In this document: positions 1-7,900 of the stretch, piece by piece
How the letters are laid out: each line of letters opens with the position of its first letter
How positions within the stretch are numbered: position 1 is the stretch's first letter
Source of the DNA: Saprospiraceae bacterium
GTDB lineage: Bacteria; Bacteroidota; Bacteroidia; Chitinophagales; Saprospiraceae
NCBI GenBank assembly: GCA_020630455.1
Contig: JAHDBK010000141.1
Coordinates: 1-8,241 of the forward strand
Length of the DNA stretch: 8,241 nucleotides
Direction: 5' to 3'
Position numbers and translations under genes: made by a program
Notes under the pieces: model-generated
Database searches by the model: none
Seen by the model: only the letters and a program-made list of their open reading frames with translations
Told to the model about the DNA's origin: nothing

Positions 1-76
1 TTACAATCTTTTCAGTTGACTTATCAACTAAATTGTGATCGTAGGAACGTAGCTTAATTCGTATCTTTTGATTCAT
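1..76 (-). CDS. rpsJ: 30S ribosomal protein S10, N-terminal part (runs off left edge)
   Basis: The reverse complement from position 76 starts with ATG and reads [20 protein letters not shown], continuing TEKIV to the window edge. This is the classic S10 N-terminus ([11 protein letters not shown]). S10 is a small-subunit protein of the 30S head and, as NusE, also a partner of NusB in transcription antitermination. Only about 25 codons are visible, so the protein is cut by the window and is not truncated in nature as far as can be seen. It follows fusA by 80 bp on the same strand. In Bacteroidota, rpsJ commonly sits directly after fusA and leads into rplC, rplD and the rest of the S10 cluster. 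Upstream of the start is AAAAAAAGGT, A-rich with at most a weak ribosome-binding match. Confidence 0.95.
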   Translation of the reverse strand, partial: MNQKIRIKLRSYDHNLVDKSTEKIV

Positions 77-112
77 ACCTTTTTTTGGTAATTATTAATT
101 ATTTTTAAAATC

Positions 113-141
113 GAGGTGCAAAAGTAACACCTTTGCACCTC
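113..141 (-). repeat. Perfect 10-bp inverted repeat in the fusA-rpsJ gap
   Basis: GAGGTGCAAA (113-122) and TTTGCACCTC (132-141) are exact reverse complements separated by 9 nt. The hairpin begins 15 nt after the fusA stop codon. On the transcribed strand it is followed by GATTTTAAAAAT, which has only a short broken U run, so it is a weak terminator at best. It may act as a partial terminator or attenuator, as a 3'-end stabiliser for the fusA message, or as a DNA operator. The left arm overlaps the -7 box of the promoter above, so protein binding or cruciform formation could affect that promoter. The repeat is certain; its role is inferred. Confidence 0.6.
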
Positions 142-150
142 TTTTCCAAA
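119..150 (-). promoter_or_regulatory. Bacteroidota-type promoter for rpsJ / S10 cluster
   Basis: On the minus strand a TTTG box (150-147) is followed after exactly 20 nt by TACTTTTG (126-119). This matches the known Bacteroidota primary sigma factor consensus, a -33 TTTG-like box and a -7 TAnnTTTG box about 19-21 nt apart. Transcription would start near position 113, leaving a leader of roughly 35-40 nt before the rpsJ ATG at 76. It is the only promoter candidate in the window with both boxes at the right distance. It implies that rpsJ and downstream genes can be expressed independently of the rpsL promoter, in addition to read-through from fusA. The start point is inferred. Confidence 0.65.
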
Positions 151-156
151 TATTTT

Positions 157-2292
157 TTAAACTTTTATTTCTCCTTTTGCTTTTTCTATAACTTCTTTAG
201 CAATTCCGCTAGGAGCTTCTGAGTAATGCGAGAATTCCATAGTAGAACTTGCACGTCCAGAAGTAATAGTACGAAGGTCAGTTACATAACCAAACATATT
301 TGCTAAAGGCACATCTGCTTGGATAGAAACAGCACCTCCTGGACGTGGATCTTGTCCTTTTGGTAAACCGCGACGACGGTTCAAATCACCAATAACACTA
401 CCCACATACTCTTCAGGAGTAATAATTTCTAATTTCATAATAGGCTCAAGAATAACAGGATTACATCTTGAAGCAGCAGCTTTAAATCCTTCTTTAGCAC
501 ATAATTCGAAAGCGATAGGTTTTGAATCCACTGAGTGCATAGACCCATCATAGACTCTCACCTTCATACTATCAATATTATATCCAGCAAGGACACCATT
601 ATCCATCATAGACAAGAAACCATCTTTAATTGGCTTCATATAATTCTTATCAATAGAACCTCCAAAGATAGCCCAAACAAACTGAAGCTTTTCTTTTCCG
701 CTCTTGAACTCATCGCTTTCCAAGAATTCTTCATCAGCAGGTCCTAATTCAAATTCCATATCTGCAAATAAACCAGAACCACCCGATTGCTTCTTCAATT
801 TTTCACGATGAGAAACCATTGTATTTAATGCCTCTTTATAATTCACTTGAGGTTCACCTTCATTGACCTCAACTTTGAATTCACGTCTAAGGCGGTCAAC
901 AATAATTTCTAAGTGAAGCTCACCCATTCCAGAAATAATTGTTTGAGCTGTATTCTCATCAGTTCTAACTTGGAATGTTGGATCTTCTTCTGCTAATTTA
1001 GCTAAAGCCATACCTAATTTATCCAAATCTTTTTGAGTCTTAGGCTCAATAGCAACTGAAATTACTGGATCAGGGAATACCATTGATTCTAACACAATTG
1101 GATTAGCGACATCACTTAAAGTATCACCTGTTCTGATATCTTTAAACCCTACCGCTGCAACGATATCTCCTGCTTCTACGCTATCAATTTGTTTTTGATT
1201 CTTAGCATGCATTTGATACAATCTTGAAATACGTTCTTTCTTACCAGAACGAGTATTCAACACATAAGAACCTCCATCTAATTTACCAGAGTAAACTCTC
1301 ATAAATGCCAAACGTCCTACAAATGGATCGGTAGCAATTTTAAATGCTAAAGCTGCGAAAGGATCTTCAACAGATGGTCTACGTGAAATTTCTTCTTCTG
1401 AATCAGGATTAGTTCCTTTAACTGCTTCAATATCTAAAGGAGAAGGTAAAAATGCACATACTGCATCTAATACGGCTTGAACACCTTTATTTTTAAATGC
1501 AGAACCACACATCATTGGAACGAAAGCAGCATCTAAAACCGCATCGCGAATAGCCTTCAACATTTCTTCTTCGGTAATTGAATCAGGATCGTCAAAGAAT
1601 TTTTCCAACAATGAATCATCATATTCAGCAACTGCTTCTAGTAATAATTCACGACGTTCAGCAACTGTTTCTTCTAAATCTTCAGGTATTTCAATTTCTT
1701 CATAAGTCATACCCATATCGTTTTCATTCCAAACGATAGCTTTATTTGTAATTAAGTCAACTACTCCTTTAAAAGTATCTTCAGCTCCGATAGGTACTTG
1801 TAAAGCAACTGCTTTAGTTCCTAACTTTTCTAAAACATCATTAACTACAGCAAAGAAATCAGCACCAGAACGATCCATTTTATTTACGAATCCAATACGA
1901 GGTACTTTGTAATTATCTGCAAGACGCCAGTTAGTCTCTGATTGAGGCTCTACACCTGACACTGCACAGAATAAAAATACTAAACCATCTAACACACGTA
2001 ATGAACGGTTTACCTCAACGGTAAAGTCAACGTGTCCTGGAGTATCAATGATATTGAAATCATAATCAGTTTCTTTCCAGTTCCACTTTGTTTTAGTAGC
2101 AGCAGATGTGATAGTGATACCACGCTCTTGCTCTTGCTCCATCCAGTCCATAGTAGCGGCACCATCGTGCACCTCTCCTATTTTGTGTGAAATACCTGTG
2201 TAGTAAAGTACACGTTCCGTAGTGGTAGTTTTACCTGCATCAATGTGAGCGGCAATACCAATATTTCTAGTATAAGTTAAATCCTTTGCCAT
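157..2292 (-). CDS. fusA: Translation elongation factor G (EF-G)
   Basis: EF-G is the cytoplasmic translational GTPase that drives translocation of tRNA and mRNA after peptide bond formation and helps RRF split ribosomes. At 711 residues it is slightly longer than the E. coli protein (about 704). Visible motifs: P-loop AHIDAGKT (15-22), switch I RGITIT (57-62), DTPGH with the catalytic His (83-87), NKMD (137-140) and GSA (263-265). Domain II runs roughly 310-400. Domain III holds [14 protein letters not shown] (455-468). Domain IV has KKQSGGSG (500-507) and the tip His in GSMHSVDS (583-590, His586). Domain V runs about 612-700. All GTPase motifs are intact, so this is the canonical EF-G and not a GTPase-deficient paralogue. 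Domain IV has an acidic loop about 8 residues longer than in E. coli (near 518-542). The start is [13 protein letters not shown], the normal family N-terminus. It lies 29 bp after rpsG and is probably co-transcribed with it. Confidence 0.99.
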   Translation of the reverse strand: MAKDLTYTRNIGIAAHIDAGKTTTTERVLYYTGISHKIGEVHDGAATMDWMEQEQERGITITSAATKTKWNWKETDYDFNIIDTPGHVDFTVEVNRSLRVLDGLVFLFCAVSGVEPQSETNWRLADNYKVPRIGFVNKMDRSGADFFAVVNDVLEKLGTKAVALQVPIGAEDTFKGVVDLITNKAIVWNENDMGMTYEEIEIPEDLEETVAERRELLLEAVAEYDDSLLEKFFDDPDSITEEEMLKAIRDAVLDAAFVPMMCGSAFKNKGVQAVLDAVCAFLPSPLDIEAVKGTNPDSEEEISRRPSVEDPFAALAFKIATDPFVGRLAFMRVYSGKLDGGSYVLNTRSGKKERISRLYQMHAKNQKQIDSVEAGDIVAAVGFKDIRTGDTLSDVANPIVLESMVFPDPVISVAIEPKTQKDLDKLGMALAKLAEEDPTFQVRTDENTAQTIISGMGELHLEIIVDRLRREFKVEVNEGEPQVNYKEALNTMVSHREKLKKQSGGSGLFADMEFELGPADEEFLESDEFKSGKEKLQFVWAIFGGSIDKNYMKPIKDGFLSMMDNGVLAGYNIDSMKVRVYDGSMHSVDSKPIAFELCAKEGFKAAASRCNPVILEPIMKLEIITPEEYVGSVIGDLNRRRGLPKGQDPRPGGAVSIQADVPLANMFGYVTDLRTITSGRASSTMEFSHYSEAPSGIAKEVIEKAKGEIKV

Positions 2293-2321
2293 GATAAAAT
2301 AAATTAAGGCATGTTAAAAAA

Positions 2322-2789
2322 TTATGCTCTAAAATGAGCAAATGCACGATTGGACTCAGCCATTCTATGCGTATCTTCTTTTCTTTTGATTGTAGCACCT
2401 TCGTTTTTGCTAGCAGCAACGATTTCGGCAGCTAATTTATTAGCCATACCTTTACCGCTTCTTTGACGAGCAAATTGAATTAACCACTTCATTCCTTTTG
2501 AAATTTTTCTTTCTGCACGAATTTCAGTTGGAATTTGGAAAGTAGCTCCTCCAATTCTTTTTGAACGGATTTCTACTTGAGGCATTGCGTTATTTAATGC
2601 TTTTTTCCAAACTTCATGAGGATTCTCATTTGTCATTTCTGCAACTCTATCCATTGCATCATAAAAAAGTTTAAAAGCAGTTCCTTTTCTACCTTCAATC
2701 ATAAGGTTATTGACAAAACGTGTTACCATTGTGTCATTATAACGTGGATCGGGTGCTATTACCCGTGGTTTCGGCTTCCTTTTTCTCAT
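2322..2789 (-). CDS. rpsG: 30S ribosomal protein S7
   Basis: S7 nucleates folding of the 3' domain of 16S rRNA, forms part of the 30S head and contacts E-site tRNA. The protein has 155 residues, close to the usual 155-157. It begins MRKRKPKPR, with the conserved DPRYND (14-19), VTRFVNNLM (22-30) and [13 protein letters not shown] (33-45). The core [18 protein letters not shown] follows (70-87), and the end is [14 protein letters not shown], the typical bacterial S7 C-terminus. It sits between rpsL (35 bp upstream) and fusA (29 bp downstream) in the str operon. In E. coli S7 represses its own operon by binding the rpsL-rpsG spacer. Whether that applies here cannot be told, since the spacer is short and nearly all A and T. 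No frameshift or odd residue is seen. Confidence 0.98.
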   Translation of the reverse strand: MRKRKPKPRVIAPDPRYNDTMVTRFVNNLMIEGRKGTAFKLFYDAMDRVAEMTNENPHEVWKKALNNAMPQVEIRSKRIGGATFQIPTEIRAERKISKGMKWLIQFARQRSGKGMANKLAAEIVAASKNEGATIKRKEDTHRMAESNRAFAHFRA

Positions 2790-2799
2790 CTTCTATCTA

Positions 2800-2820
2800 T
2801 TATTAAAAGATTTTTAATAA
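2800..2820 (-). repeat. A/T-only inverted repeat in the rpsL-rpsG spacer
   Basis: TTATTAAAA (2800-2808) and TTTTAATAA (2812-2820) are exact reverse complements around a 3-nt centre. The dyad fills most of the 35-bp gap between rpsL and rpsG. In an AT-rich genome such dyads arise by chance and an all-A/U stem is weak. It is recorded because this spacer is the S7 regulatory target in E. coli. A role is not supported by anything else. Confidence 0.25.
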
Positions 2821-2824
2821 AAAT

Positions 2825-3199
2825 TTATTTCTTTGGTCTTTTAGCTCCATACTTGGAACGACTTTGTAAACGACCTGCTACTCCTGCTGTATCCAATGCT
2901 CCTCTTACTACTGTATATCTTACACCTGGAAGGTCTTTTACACGACCACCACGTATCAATACAATAGAGTGCTCTTGTAAGTTATGACCTTCTCCTGGAA
3001 TGTAGGCAATCACCTCGATACCATTAGTCAATCTTACTTTAGCTACTTTACGTAAAGCTGAATTTGGTTTCTTAGGAGTAGTAGTATAGACACGTGTACA
3101 TACTCCACGACGCTGTGGGCATGCATCTAATGCACGGGATTTACTCTTTACTTCTATCTTTTTTCTTCCCTTGCGAACTAATTGATTTATAGTAGGCAT
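2825..3199 (-). CDS. rpsL: 30S ribosomal protein S12
   Basis: S12 lies at the decoding centre of the 30S subunit and affects tRNA selection accuracy. The protein has 124 residues, the normal length, starting [13 protein letters not shown]. The decoding-centre loops are intact: [13 protein letters not shown] (39-51) with Lys43, and [12 protein letters not shown] (84-95) with Lys88 and Asp89. Lys43 and Lys88 are the classic positions where substitutions give streptomycin resistance. Both are the wild-type lysine, so this allele looks streptomycin-sensitive at these sites. Asp89 is the residue that carries beta-methylthiolation in E. coli. It is the first gene of the str operon, with a promoter-like -7 box about 48 bp upstream and a 258-bp gap before the next gene. 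Confidence 0.99.
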   Translation of the reverse strand: MPTINQLVRKGRKKIEVKSKSRALDACPQRRGVCTRVYTTTPKKPNSALRKVAKVRLTNGIEVIAYIPGEGHNLQEHSIVLIRGGRVKDLPGVRYTVVRGALDTAGVAGRLQSRSKYGAKRPKK

Positions 3200-3246
3200 A
3201 CTCTATTTTTAATAAAATAATTAAATACCGCTTTCAAAAGCGACTG

Positions 3247-3254
3247 CAAAGATA
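3247..3254 (-). promoter_or_regulatory. Candidate -7 box (TATCTTTG) for the rpsL-rpsG-fusA operon
   Basis: The minus strand reads TATCTTTG followed by CA, matching the Bacteroidota -7 consensus TAnnTTTG. Predicted transcription would begin near 3241, leaving about a 40-nt leader before the rpsL ATG at 3199. No TTTG is found 19-21 nt upstream; that region is an A/T run with six Ts, so the -33 box is weak or degenerate. The same TATCTTTGCA string occurs before tatC. The site fits the first gene of the operon. Confidence 0.55.
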
Positions 3255-3458
3255 TACTTTTTTTGCTAAAAAATAAAATTTATTACAAAATGTATTGTAA
3301 AATATGAATATGTTTAAGGGGCAAAGGTTTTATTTAGTAAAATAGGATTTTAATAAATAAAGAAAACTCTTTATAAAAAGGGTAAAAACATATGATTATT
3401 TACTTTTATTATGTAGGTATTTTTTTAAAAAAATTAATTTATACAAAAAAAATTATAA
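3255..3458. other. AT-rich spacer without a recognisable gene
   Basis: This stretch separates the 3' end of the small membrane-protein gene from the str operon promoter. It is very AT-rich and shows no credible open reading frame or RNA gene. It contains a run of seven Ts followed by seven As (3420-3433) and a 7-bp stem with a 4-nt loop, ATAAAGA/TCTTTAT (3357-3374). Neither has G:C pairs and a U tract that would make a convincing terminator for the gene ending at 3459. Confidence 0.5.
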
Positions 3459-3941
3459 TTATTCTTCTACTCTTTCTTCTTCTTTTCCTTCTGTTGCATC
3501 AAATAAAGCCTGTAAAACATTAGGATGATTTTGTAAAAAATCATTTAATTTCCTATGATTTGCTAGAAAAAACATCTTTTTCCCAAAATAGCCCTTATCC
3601 TTTAAATGAATAGTTACTACTTTAAATAAGACATAATCTCTTTCAACTATTTTATCAATAGAATTATAGGTATAACGATACCATTTAAAATAATTCGTAA
3701 CGTAAGCATGTTCTTCATCTAATTCTACTCTTTTTAGTTTAAAAATGGTTAGATAAAATAACACTGCCCACAGAATGGTAATTACCATCATTAAAATAAA
3801 AAAAGAAGTTTTTGAAACATTGGAAATAGTAATTTTTGAAAAAGTAATAGCGAAAGTAAAGGTCAATAACATAACCAAACTAAATACGGGTATTAGATAT
3901 TTCCAAAAAATAGTTAAACTTGAAGATACTTGTGTTCTCAT
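3459..3941 (-). CDS. Small two-helix membrane protein of unknown function, cotranscribed with tatC
   Basis: I do not recognise a named family. The protein has 160 residues. Two hydrophobic segments (about 14-34 and 46-67) form a helical hairpin. They are followed by a soluble part with beta-rich character (about 68-140) containing aromatic-rich YFKWYRYTYNSIDKI (84-98) and KGYFGKKMFFLANH (116-129). The end is an acidic tail (GKEEERVEE). Two helices followed by a small beta domain resembles bacterial PH-like membrane proteins (bPH/YdbS-like layout), but this is a shape comparison and not a motif match. Its ATG overlaps the tatC stop codon as ATGA, so translation is probably coupled and the two genes share an mRNA. 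With no SD sequence, re-initiation after tatC is the likely route. A link to Tat transport is possible only by context. Confidence 0.8.
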   Translation of the reverse strand: MRTQVSSSLTIFWKYLIPVFSLVMLLTFTFAITFSKITISNVSKTSFFILMMVITILWAVLFYLTIFKLKRVELDEEHAYVTNYFKWYRYTYNSIDKIVERDYVLFKVVTIHLKDKGYFGKKMFFLANHRKLNDFLQNHPNVLQALFDATEGKEEERVEE

Positions 3942-4792
3942 ATTTCACTTAATTGTTTTTCATTATTTTTTACTACTCTACTACAAATAAGGATGCTCAT
4001 TTCATATAAAAAATACAAAGGTAAAGCAATGAATACTTGGGATATTAAATCTGGAGGAGTAATTAAGGCTGAAATTACTAAAATTACTAAAAAGGAATGC
4101 TTTCTATATTTCCTCATCGCTGAAGGATACAAAATACCTAATTTTGAAAAAATATAAACCACAATAGGCAATTCAAACACAAAGCCAGAAGGTAGGGTAA
4201 GCATCGTCATTGAACTAACAAACGAAGATAATTTTATGGTGGGAACTACTTGGTCAGATATCTGATAACCTGCTAAAAATGATATTGCAAAAGGTGAAAT
4301 AATGAAATAACCAAATAAAAAACCCAACATAAATAACAAAGAACAGATGAATACAATTCCTCCTGTGTATCTTCTTTCACTTTTTTTAAGTCCAGGGCTT
4401 ACAAATCGCCAAATTTCATAGAATATATAAGGAAATGCCATAGTGAAACCGCAAACTAAAGCAACTTGTAAATGTGTAACGAACATTTCGTGTAAATCCG
4501 TAGCGATTAGATTAAATTCTGGAGGAGAGAAGCAGGTCTCTTCTGATAATCCGATTTTTTTAAGTAGGTTACAAACTATTTCATAAGTTGGAAAACTTTC
4601 ACTTTTAGGCCAAAATAGAACTTTATCAAAAAAAGTTTTCCCTAGAGCAAATATAAAAATAGCTCCGATTACCATTGCAATCACTGACCTGATAACGTGC
4701 CATCTCAGTTCTTCTAAATGTTCGAAAAAGGACATTTCTTTAGTTCCTTCTTCTTGCTCCATTGTATCTACATCTATTTGATCTAAAGGCAT
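3938..4792 (-). CDS. tatC: Sec-independent protein translocase subunit TatC
   Basis: TatC is the six-helix inner-membrane receptor that binds the twin-arginine signal peptide and recruits TatA to export folded proteins. At 284 residues it is longer than E. coli TatC (about 258). The family signature SFFEHLEELR (21-30) is followed by YEIWRFVSPGLKKSERR (125-141), with Phe130 and Glu139 matching E. coli Phe94 and Glu103. FELP holds Glu207 (E. coli Glu170) and TPPDLISQ holds Asp248 (E. coli Asp211). The N-terminus has an acidic extension of about 20 residues before the signature. Met11 or Met20 are possible alternative starts, but the first ATG lies just downstream of the -7 box at 4812-4819 and gives the longest reading frame. 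The first periplasmic loop is enlarged and carries Cys74 and Cys87. No tatA or tatB is nearby; in this phylum they are often elsewhere. Confidence 0.97.
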   Translation of the reverse strand: MPLDQIDVDTMEQEEGTKEMSFFEHLEELRWHVIRSVIAMVIGAIFIFALGKTFFDKVLFWPKSESFPTYEIVCNLLKKIGLSEETCFSPPEFNLIATDLHEMFVTHLQVALVCGFTMAFPYIFYEIWRFVSPGLKKSERRYTGGIVFICSLLFMLGFLFGYFIISPFAISFLAGYQISDQVVPTIKLSSFVSSMTMLTLPSGFVFELPIVVYIFSKLGILYPSAMRKYRKHSFLVILVISALITPPDLISQVFIALPLYFLYEMSILICSRVVKNNEKQLSEI

Positions 4793-4811
4793 TTTATTTT
4801 AAATTATCTTG

Positions 4812-4819
4812 CAAAGATA
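4812..4819 (-). promoter_or_regulatory. Candidate -7 box (TATCTTTG) for tatC and its partner gene
   Basis: The minus strand reads TATCTTTGCA, matching the Bacteroidota -7 consensus TAnnTTTG and identical over ten bases to the box before rpsL. It lies 20 bp from the tatC ATG, so the leader would be very short, about 12-15 nt. No TTTG is present 19-21 nt upstream, where the strand is A-rich. The match is good but half of the usual bipartite promoter is missing. Confidence 0.5.
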
Positions 4820-4919
4820 CAATAGCCAAGCTTTTTTTGTTCATTATAATTAATAATTAAATAAGCTAGAGAAAATAAATTTTAGATTCTAACTCTATAA
4901 CACTAATCCATTTTATGTG

Positions 4920-4959
4920 AAAAAAAAGCAGAGATAAAGAAAATTCTTTATCTCTGCTT
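4920..4959 (-). terminator. Rho-independent terminator for the T9SS cargo gene
   Basis: AAGCAGAGATAAAGAA (4926-4941) and TTCTTTATCTCTGCTT (4944-4959) are exact 16-base reverse complements around a 2-nt centre; the innermost pairs would open to form the loop. On the minus strand the stem is followed directly by a run of eight or more Ts (ending at 4920). The hairpin starts 35 nt after the stop codon of the 1020-residue gene. On the plus strand the stem is followed by only a weak T content, so the terminator is directional. It insulates tatC from the gene upstream. Confidence 0.9.
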
Positions 4960-4994
4960 AATAAACCTTATTCCCAAAAATTATTATTTTTCAA

Positions 4995-7900
4995 TTATCT
5001 TATTATCAGTTTATGAATTTCCGTATGACCTTCATTTGTTTTTATTTTGGCAAAATAAATTCCTGAAGTTTGTTCGATTTGTAAAGAAACTATGTTAGTA
5101 TGATTAAATTCTTTTCTTTGTAACATTTTGCCATCTATGGAATACAGTTCGAATTGAATATTTGTATAATCATTTTGTAAATCTATCCATAATTCACCTG
5201 TACTTGGATTAGGGAATACTAAAAACTGATTATTTTTAATATTTTGAATATTTTCACTAGAAGACAGTACTAAATTTTGTAATCCATAATATATTTCATG
5301 AAAAGCAGTATTGGTAATTATAGGAGGATTATTATCAAAATAAATAGCTGCACTATTTTCAATGATTGTTCCTTCTGCTAAATCTAGATTTTGATTCACT
5401 GTAAAAGTTACAAAACCATTACTTTCATCGTAATTCGATGTACTATCTGGTAAATTAATATTATTAAAAGTCCATTGTAAAACCCTTGGTCCGTACATTT
5501 CAAATACATAATCGTGACTGGCAGCTGTAGGCGTTACAGAAAATATATCAAAATCAGTAGATAAGGTATCTCTAATAACAACCGTCAATGCGGTATCTGT
5601 TCCTGTATTTTGGAAACGAATGAGGTACTCCATTTTTTGATTAGGAGCAATAAGGTGCTCATCACCTACTCCTAGAGGAAATCCTGTTTTATCATTGGGG
5701 TCATAACTTGCTGTGACTACCCCACAATAAATATCAATTACTGGGTCAGCATCGTCTTGAGGAAAGATATTCACTAGGTTTGGCGTCCATGTTCCTGTAC
5801 CACAATTTTCGACATTGGCATTTGGATGAGAATTCCCTGGGTGAAGAGGGTGTTGGTCTGCTTCAAAATGATAGGTGCCTCCATTTCCTTCAAAAGCAAA
5901 GACTATAGTTTCTCCTCCTACTAATTGTATGGAATCCAATATGACTAATTCTCCATCAATATATAGTAAAATTTGAGAAAAACACTGCATATCCCCTTCT
6001 CCAAAATCTCCTGTATTTGTTACTTCAAAATAAACCGTATCATTTTGACAGTATCCTTCTACCAATAAACTAGATTTATCCCAAGGTAAATCACAATATC
6101 CTGGACCTGGAATAGTATCCAAAACACAATCTTCAACAGGATTTAATTCTGCTTGGATACATTCTGTTTCACCCATTTGCAAATCACAACTAGACAAAAC
6201 AGTTATCCAAAAATCAAAACACTCTCCAGGAAGAAGATTTATTGGAATTTGAAATTCATATTGGTAATTTCCTAGGTCAGTGTATGGAATAGATGCTTCC
6301 GTCGGTTCAAACATAGGGCCTAAATCAACTACTACTATACTATTTTCTAAAGTATCTGTTGCTGTAGTATTATTACAAGCTGATACAAAAACTCGATCAT
6401 TAGTTCTACAAGGCCTCATAAAAGGAGCAAAAATACTCACAACGGGTTTATTACATTCTAAATTAGATTTTAACCCAAAAGGAGTTACTTGTAAAAATTC
6501 TCCTTGAACGTTAACATCAAAAGTTTGTGTAATAGGACAAGTATTTAGCCAATTGGCTGGTACATCATAAGTAATAGTATATGTTCCAACAGGTAATTCA
6601 TCAATATGCCAATATCCTAAATCATTGGTTTGAACTATAATATTACCTGGTTCTATAATAGCTAGTCTATTAGCTAAACCATATTCATTATTATCTAAAA
6701 TACAATCTTCACTCAAATCTTGAAAGATAAATCCTCTAATACCTGTATTTTGACATTCATAATTATAATTAAATGTCGTATTTGTAACAGGAACGCTTGT
6801 ATCTGAAACAACGAAACCAGAAAGACTTGTCATTGTCAAAGACCAATCATCTACTTGAACATCATTTAAATCATTAACAATAAAATTATTCAAATCAAAA
6901 TAAGTAGGATTCCAACAAGGACCACCGTTTACTGTAGTTTCAAAAATTAACTCAGGAGACCACATTCCTGTCTTTTCTCCAAGTGGATTGCGGTCGATTA
7001 CGCGAAGTTTTCCATTTTGAAAATTATGAGCAACGGCAGATACTCCGTCAATTCCACTTAATAGGTTACCATTCATATCTAGACTAATAATACCATTAGG
7101 TAAACCTGGATTGATCCAAGAAGTTAAATTAATATAAATCTTATTGCTATTTGTCCATAAATTATTACAAACTATATCATAATTTTGACCATTCAATTCA
7201 TAATCATAATTTTTTATCCAGTGAATCGTCTCTAAGTCATTAGAAATATGCATTACTACAATATCATGATTATATCCAGAATTTCTTTTATAACCAGCAA
7301 TTAAATATGAATTATCAGGTAAAACCTCTACCAAATTGATTGCAAAAGATTCTGAACCCGTAGTTACATCAAACTTTTTACTTCTTAAAATAGTACCTGT
7401 TGTAATATCGAACTCCATGACAACACCATTCCAACCAATACTACTCGAACTTCCTAGTATCAAAAGATTTCCAGAAACATTCAAACCTAGAAAAGAATAT
7501 TGGTCATCAGCACTAGTAGTTCCAAATCTTTGTTGATAAATAATATCACCTGTATTAATATCAATTTCTAATATATAAAAATCATCTTGAAATCCGCTAC
7601 CTCCTGGCAACATCCATCCACTTATGAAAAACCTTCCATTTTTAGCTTGAAATATTCTAAAATTTCTCAACTCTACGTGGTTATATACTTTAGACCATAT
7701 AATGGTTTCTGTAACAGGATTAAATCTGATGAGCATATTATTCCCAGAACTTCCTAGTAAAATATCTTGACTCCCTTGTATTTCAAAAGAATTTACTCCA
7801 GCTTCATCAATGGCATTTGTTTCAAATACAAAAGATTGAGTAGCATTATCATCACCCAAAATACTTAAACAATAATCTCCATTATCATTTAGTGTAGTAA

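Noticed and set aside
535..747. Plus-strand reading frame of about 70 codons inside fusA
   Set aside because: It lies fully antisense to a highly conserved EF-G coding region, has no recognisable protein features and is explained by the codon composition of fusA.
2616..2987. Plus-strand reading frame of 123 codons across rpsG and rpsL
   Set aside because: It is antisense to two intact, essential ribosomal protein genes and spans their spacer; the translation looks like a composition artefact rich in Cys, Ile and His.
2825..3199. Streptomycin-resistance type S12 allele
   Set aside because: Lys43 and Lys88 are both the wild-type lysine and the surrounding loops are unchanged.
3357..3433. Possible terminators downstream of the small membrane-protein gene
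   Set aside because: The 7-bp stem at 3357-3374 is nearly all A/T and the T7A7 run at 3420-3433 has no loop or G:C pairs, so neither is a convincing rho-independent terminator.
3938..3941. Frameshift or misannotation at the tatC end because of the gene overlap
   Set aside because: TatC retains its normal sixth helix and charged tail up to the stop, and the next gene begins with a clean ATG, so the ATGA overlap is ordinary translational coupling.
3775..4157. Two overlapping plus-strand frames antisense to tatC and its partner gene
   Set aside because: They overlap each other and two well-supported minus-strand genes, and their sequences match no family pattern.
6280..7536. Short plus-strand frames inside the T9SS cargo gene
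   Set aside because: Both are antisense to a continuous 1020-codon frame with clear domain structure and have no start context or domain signal.
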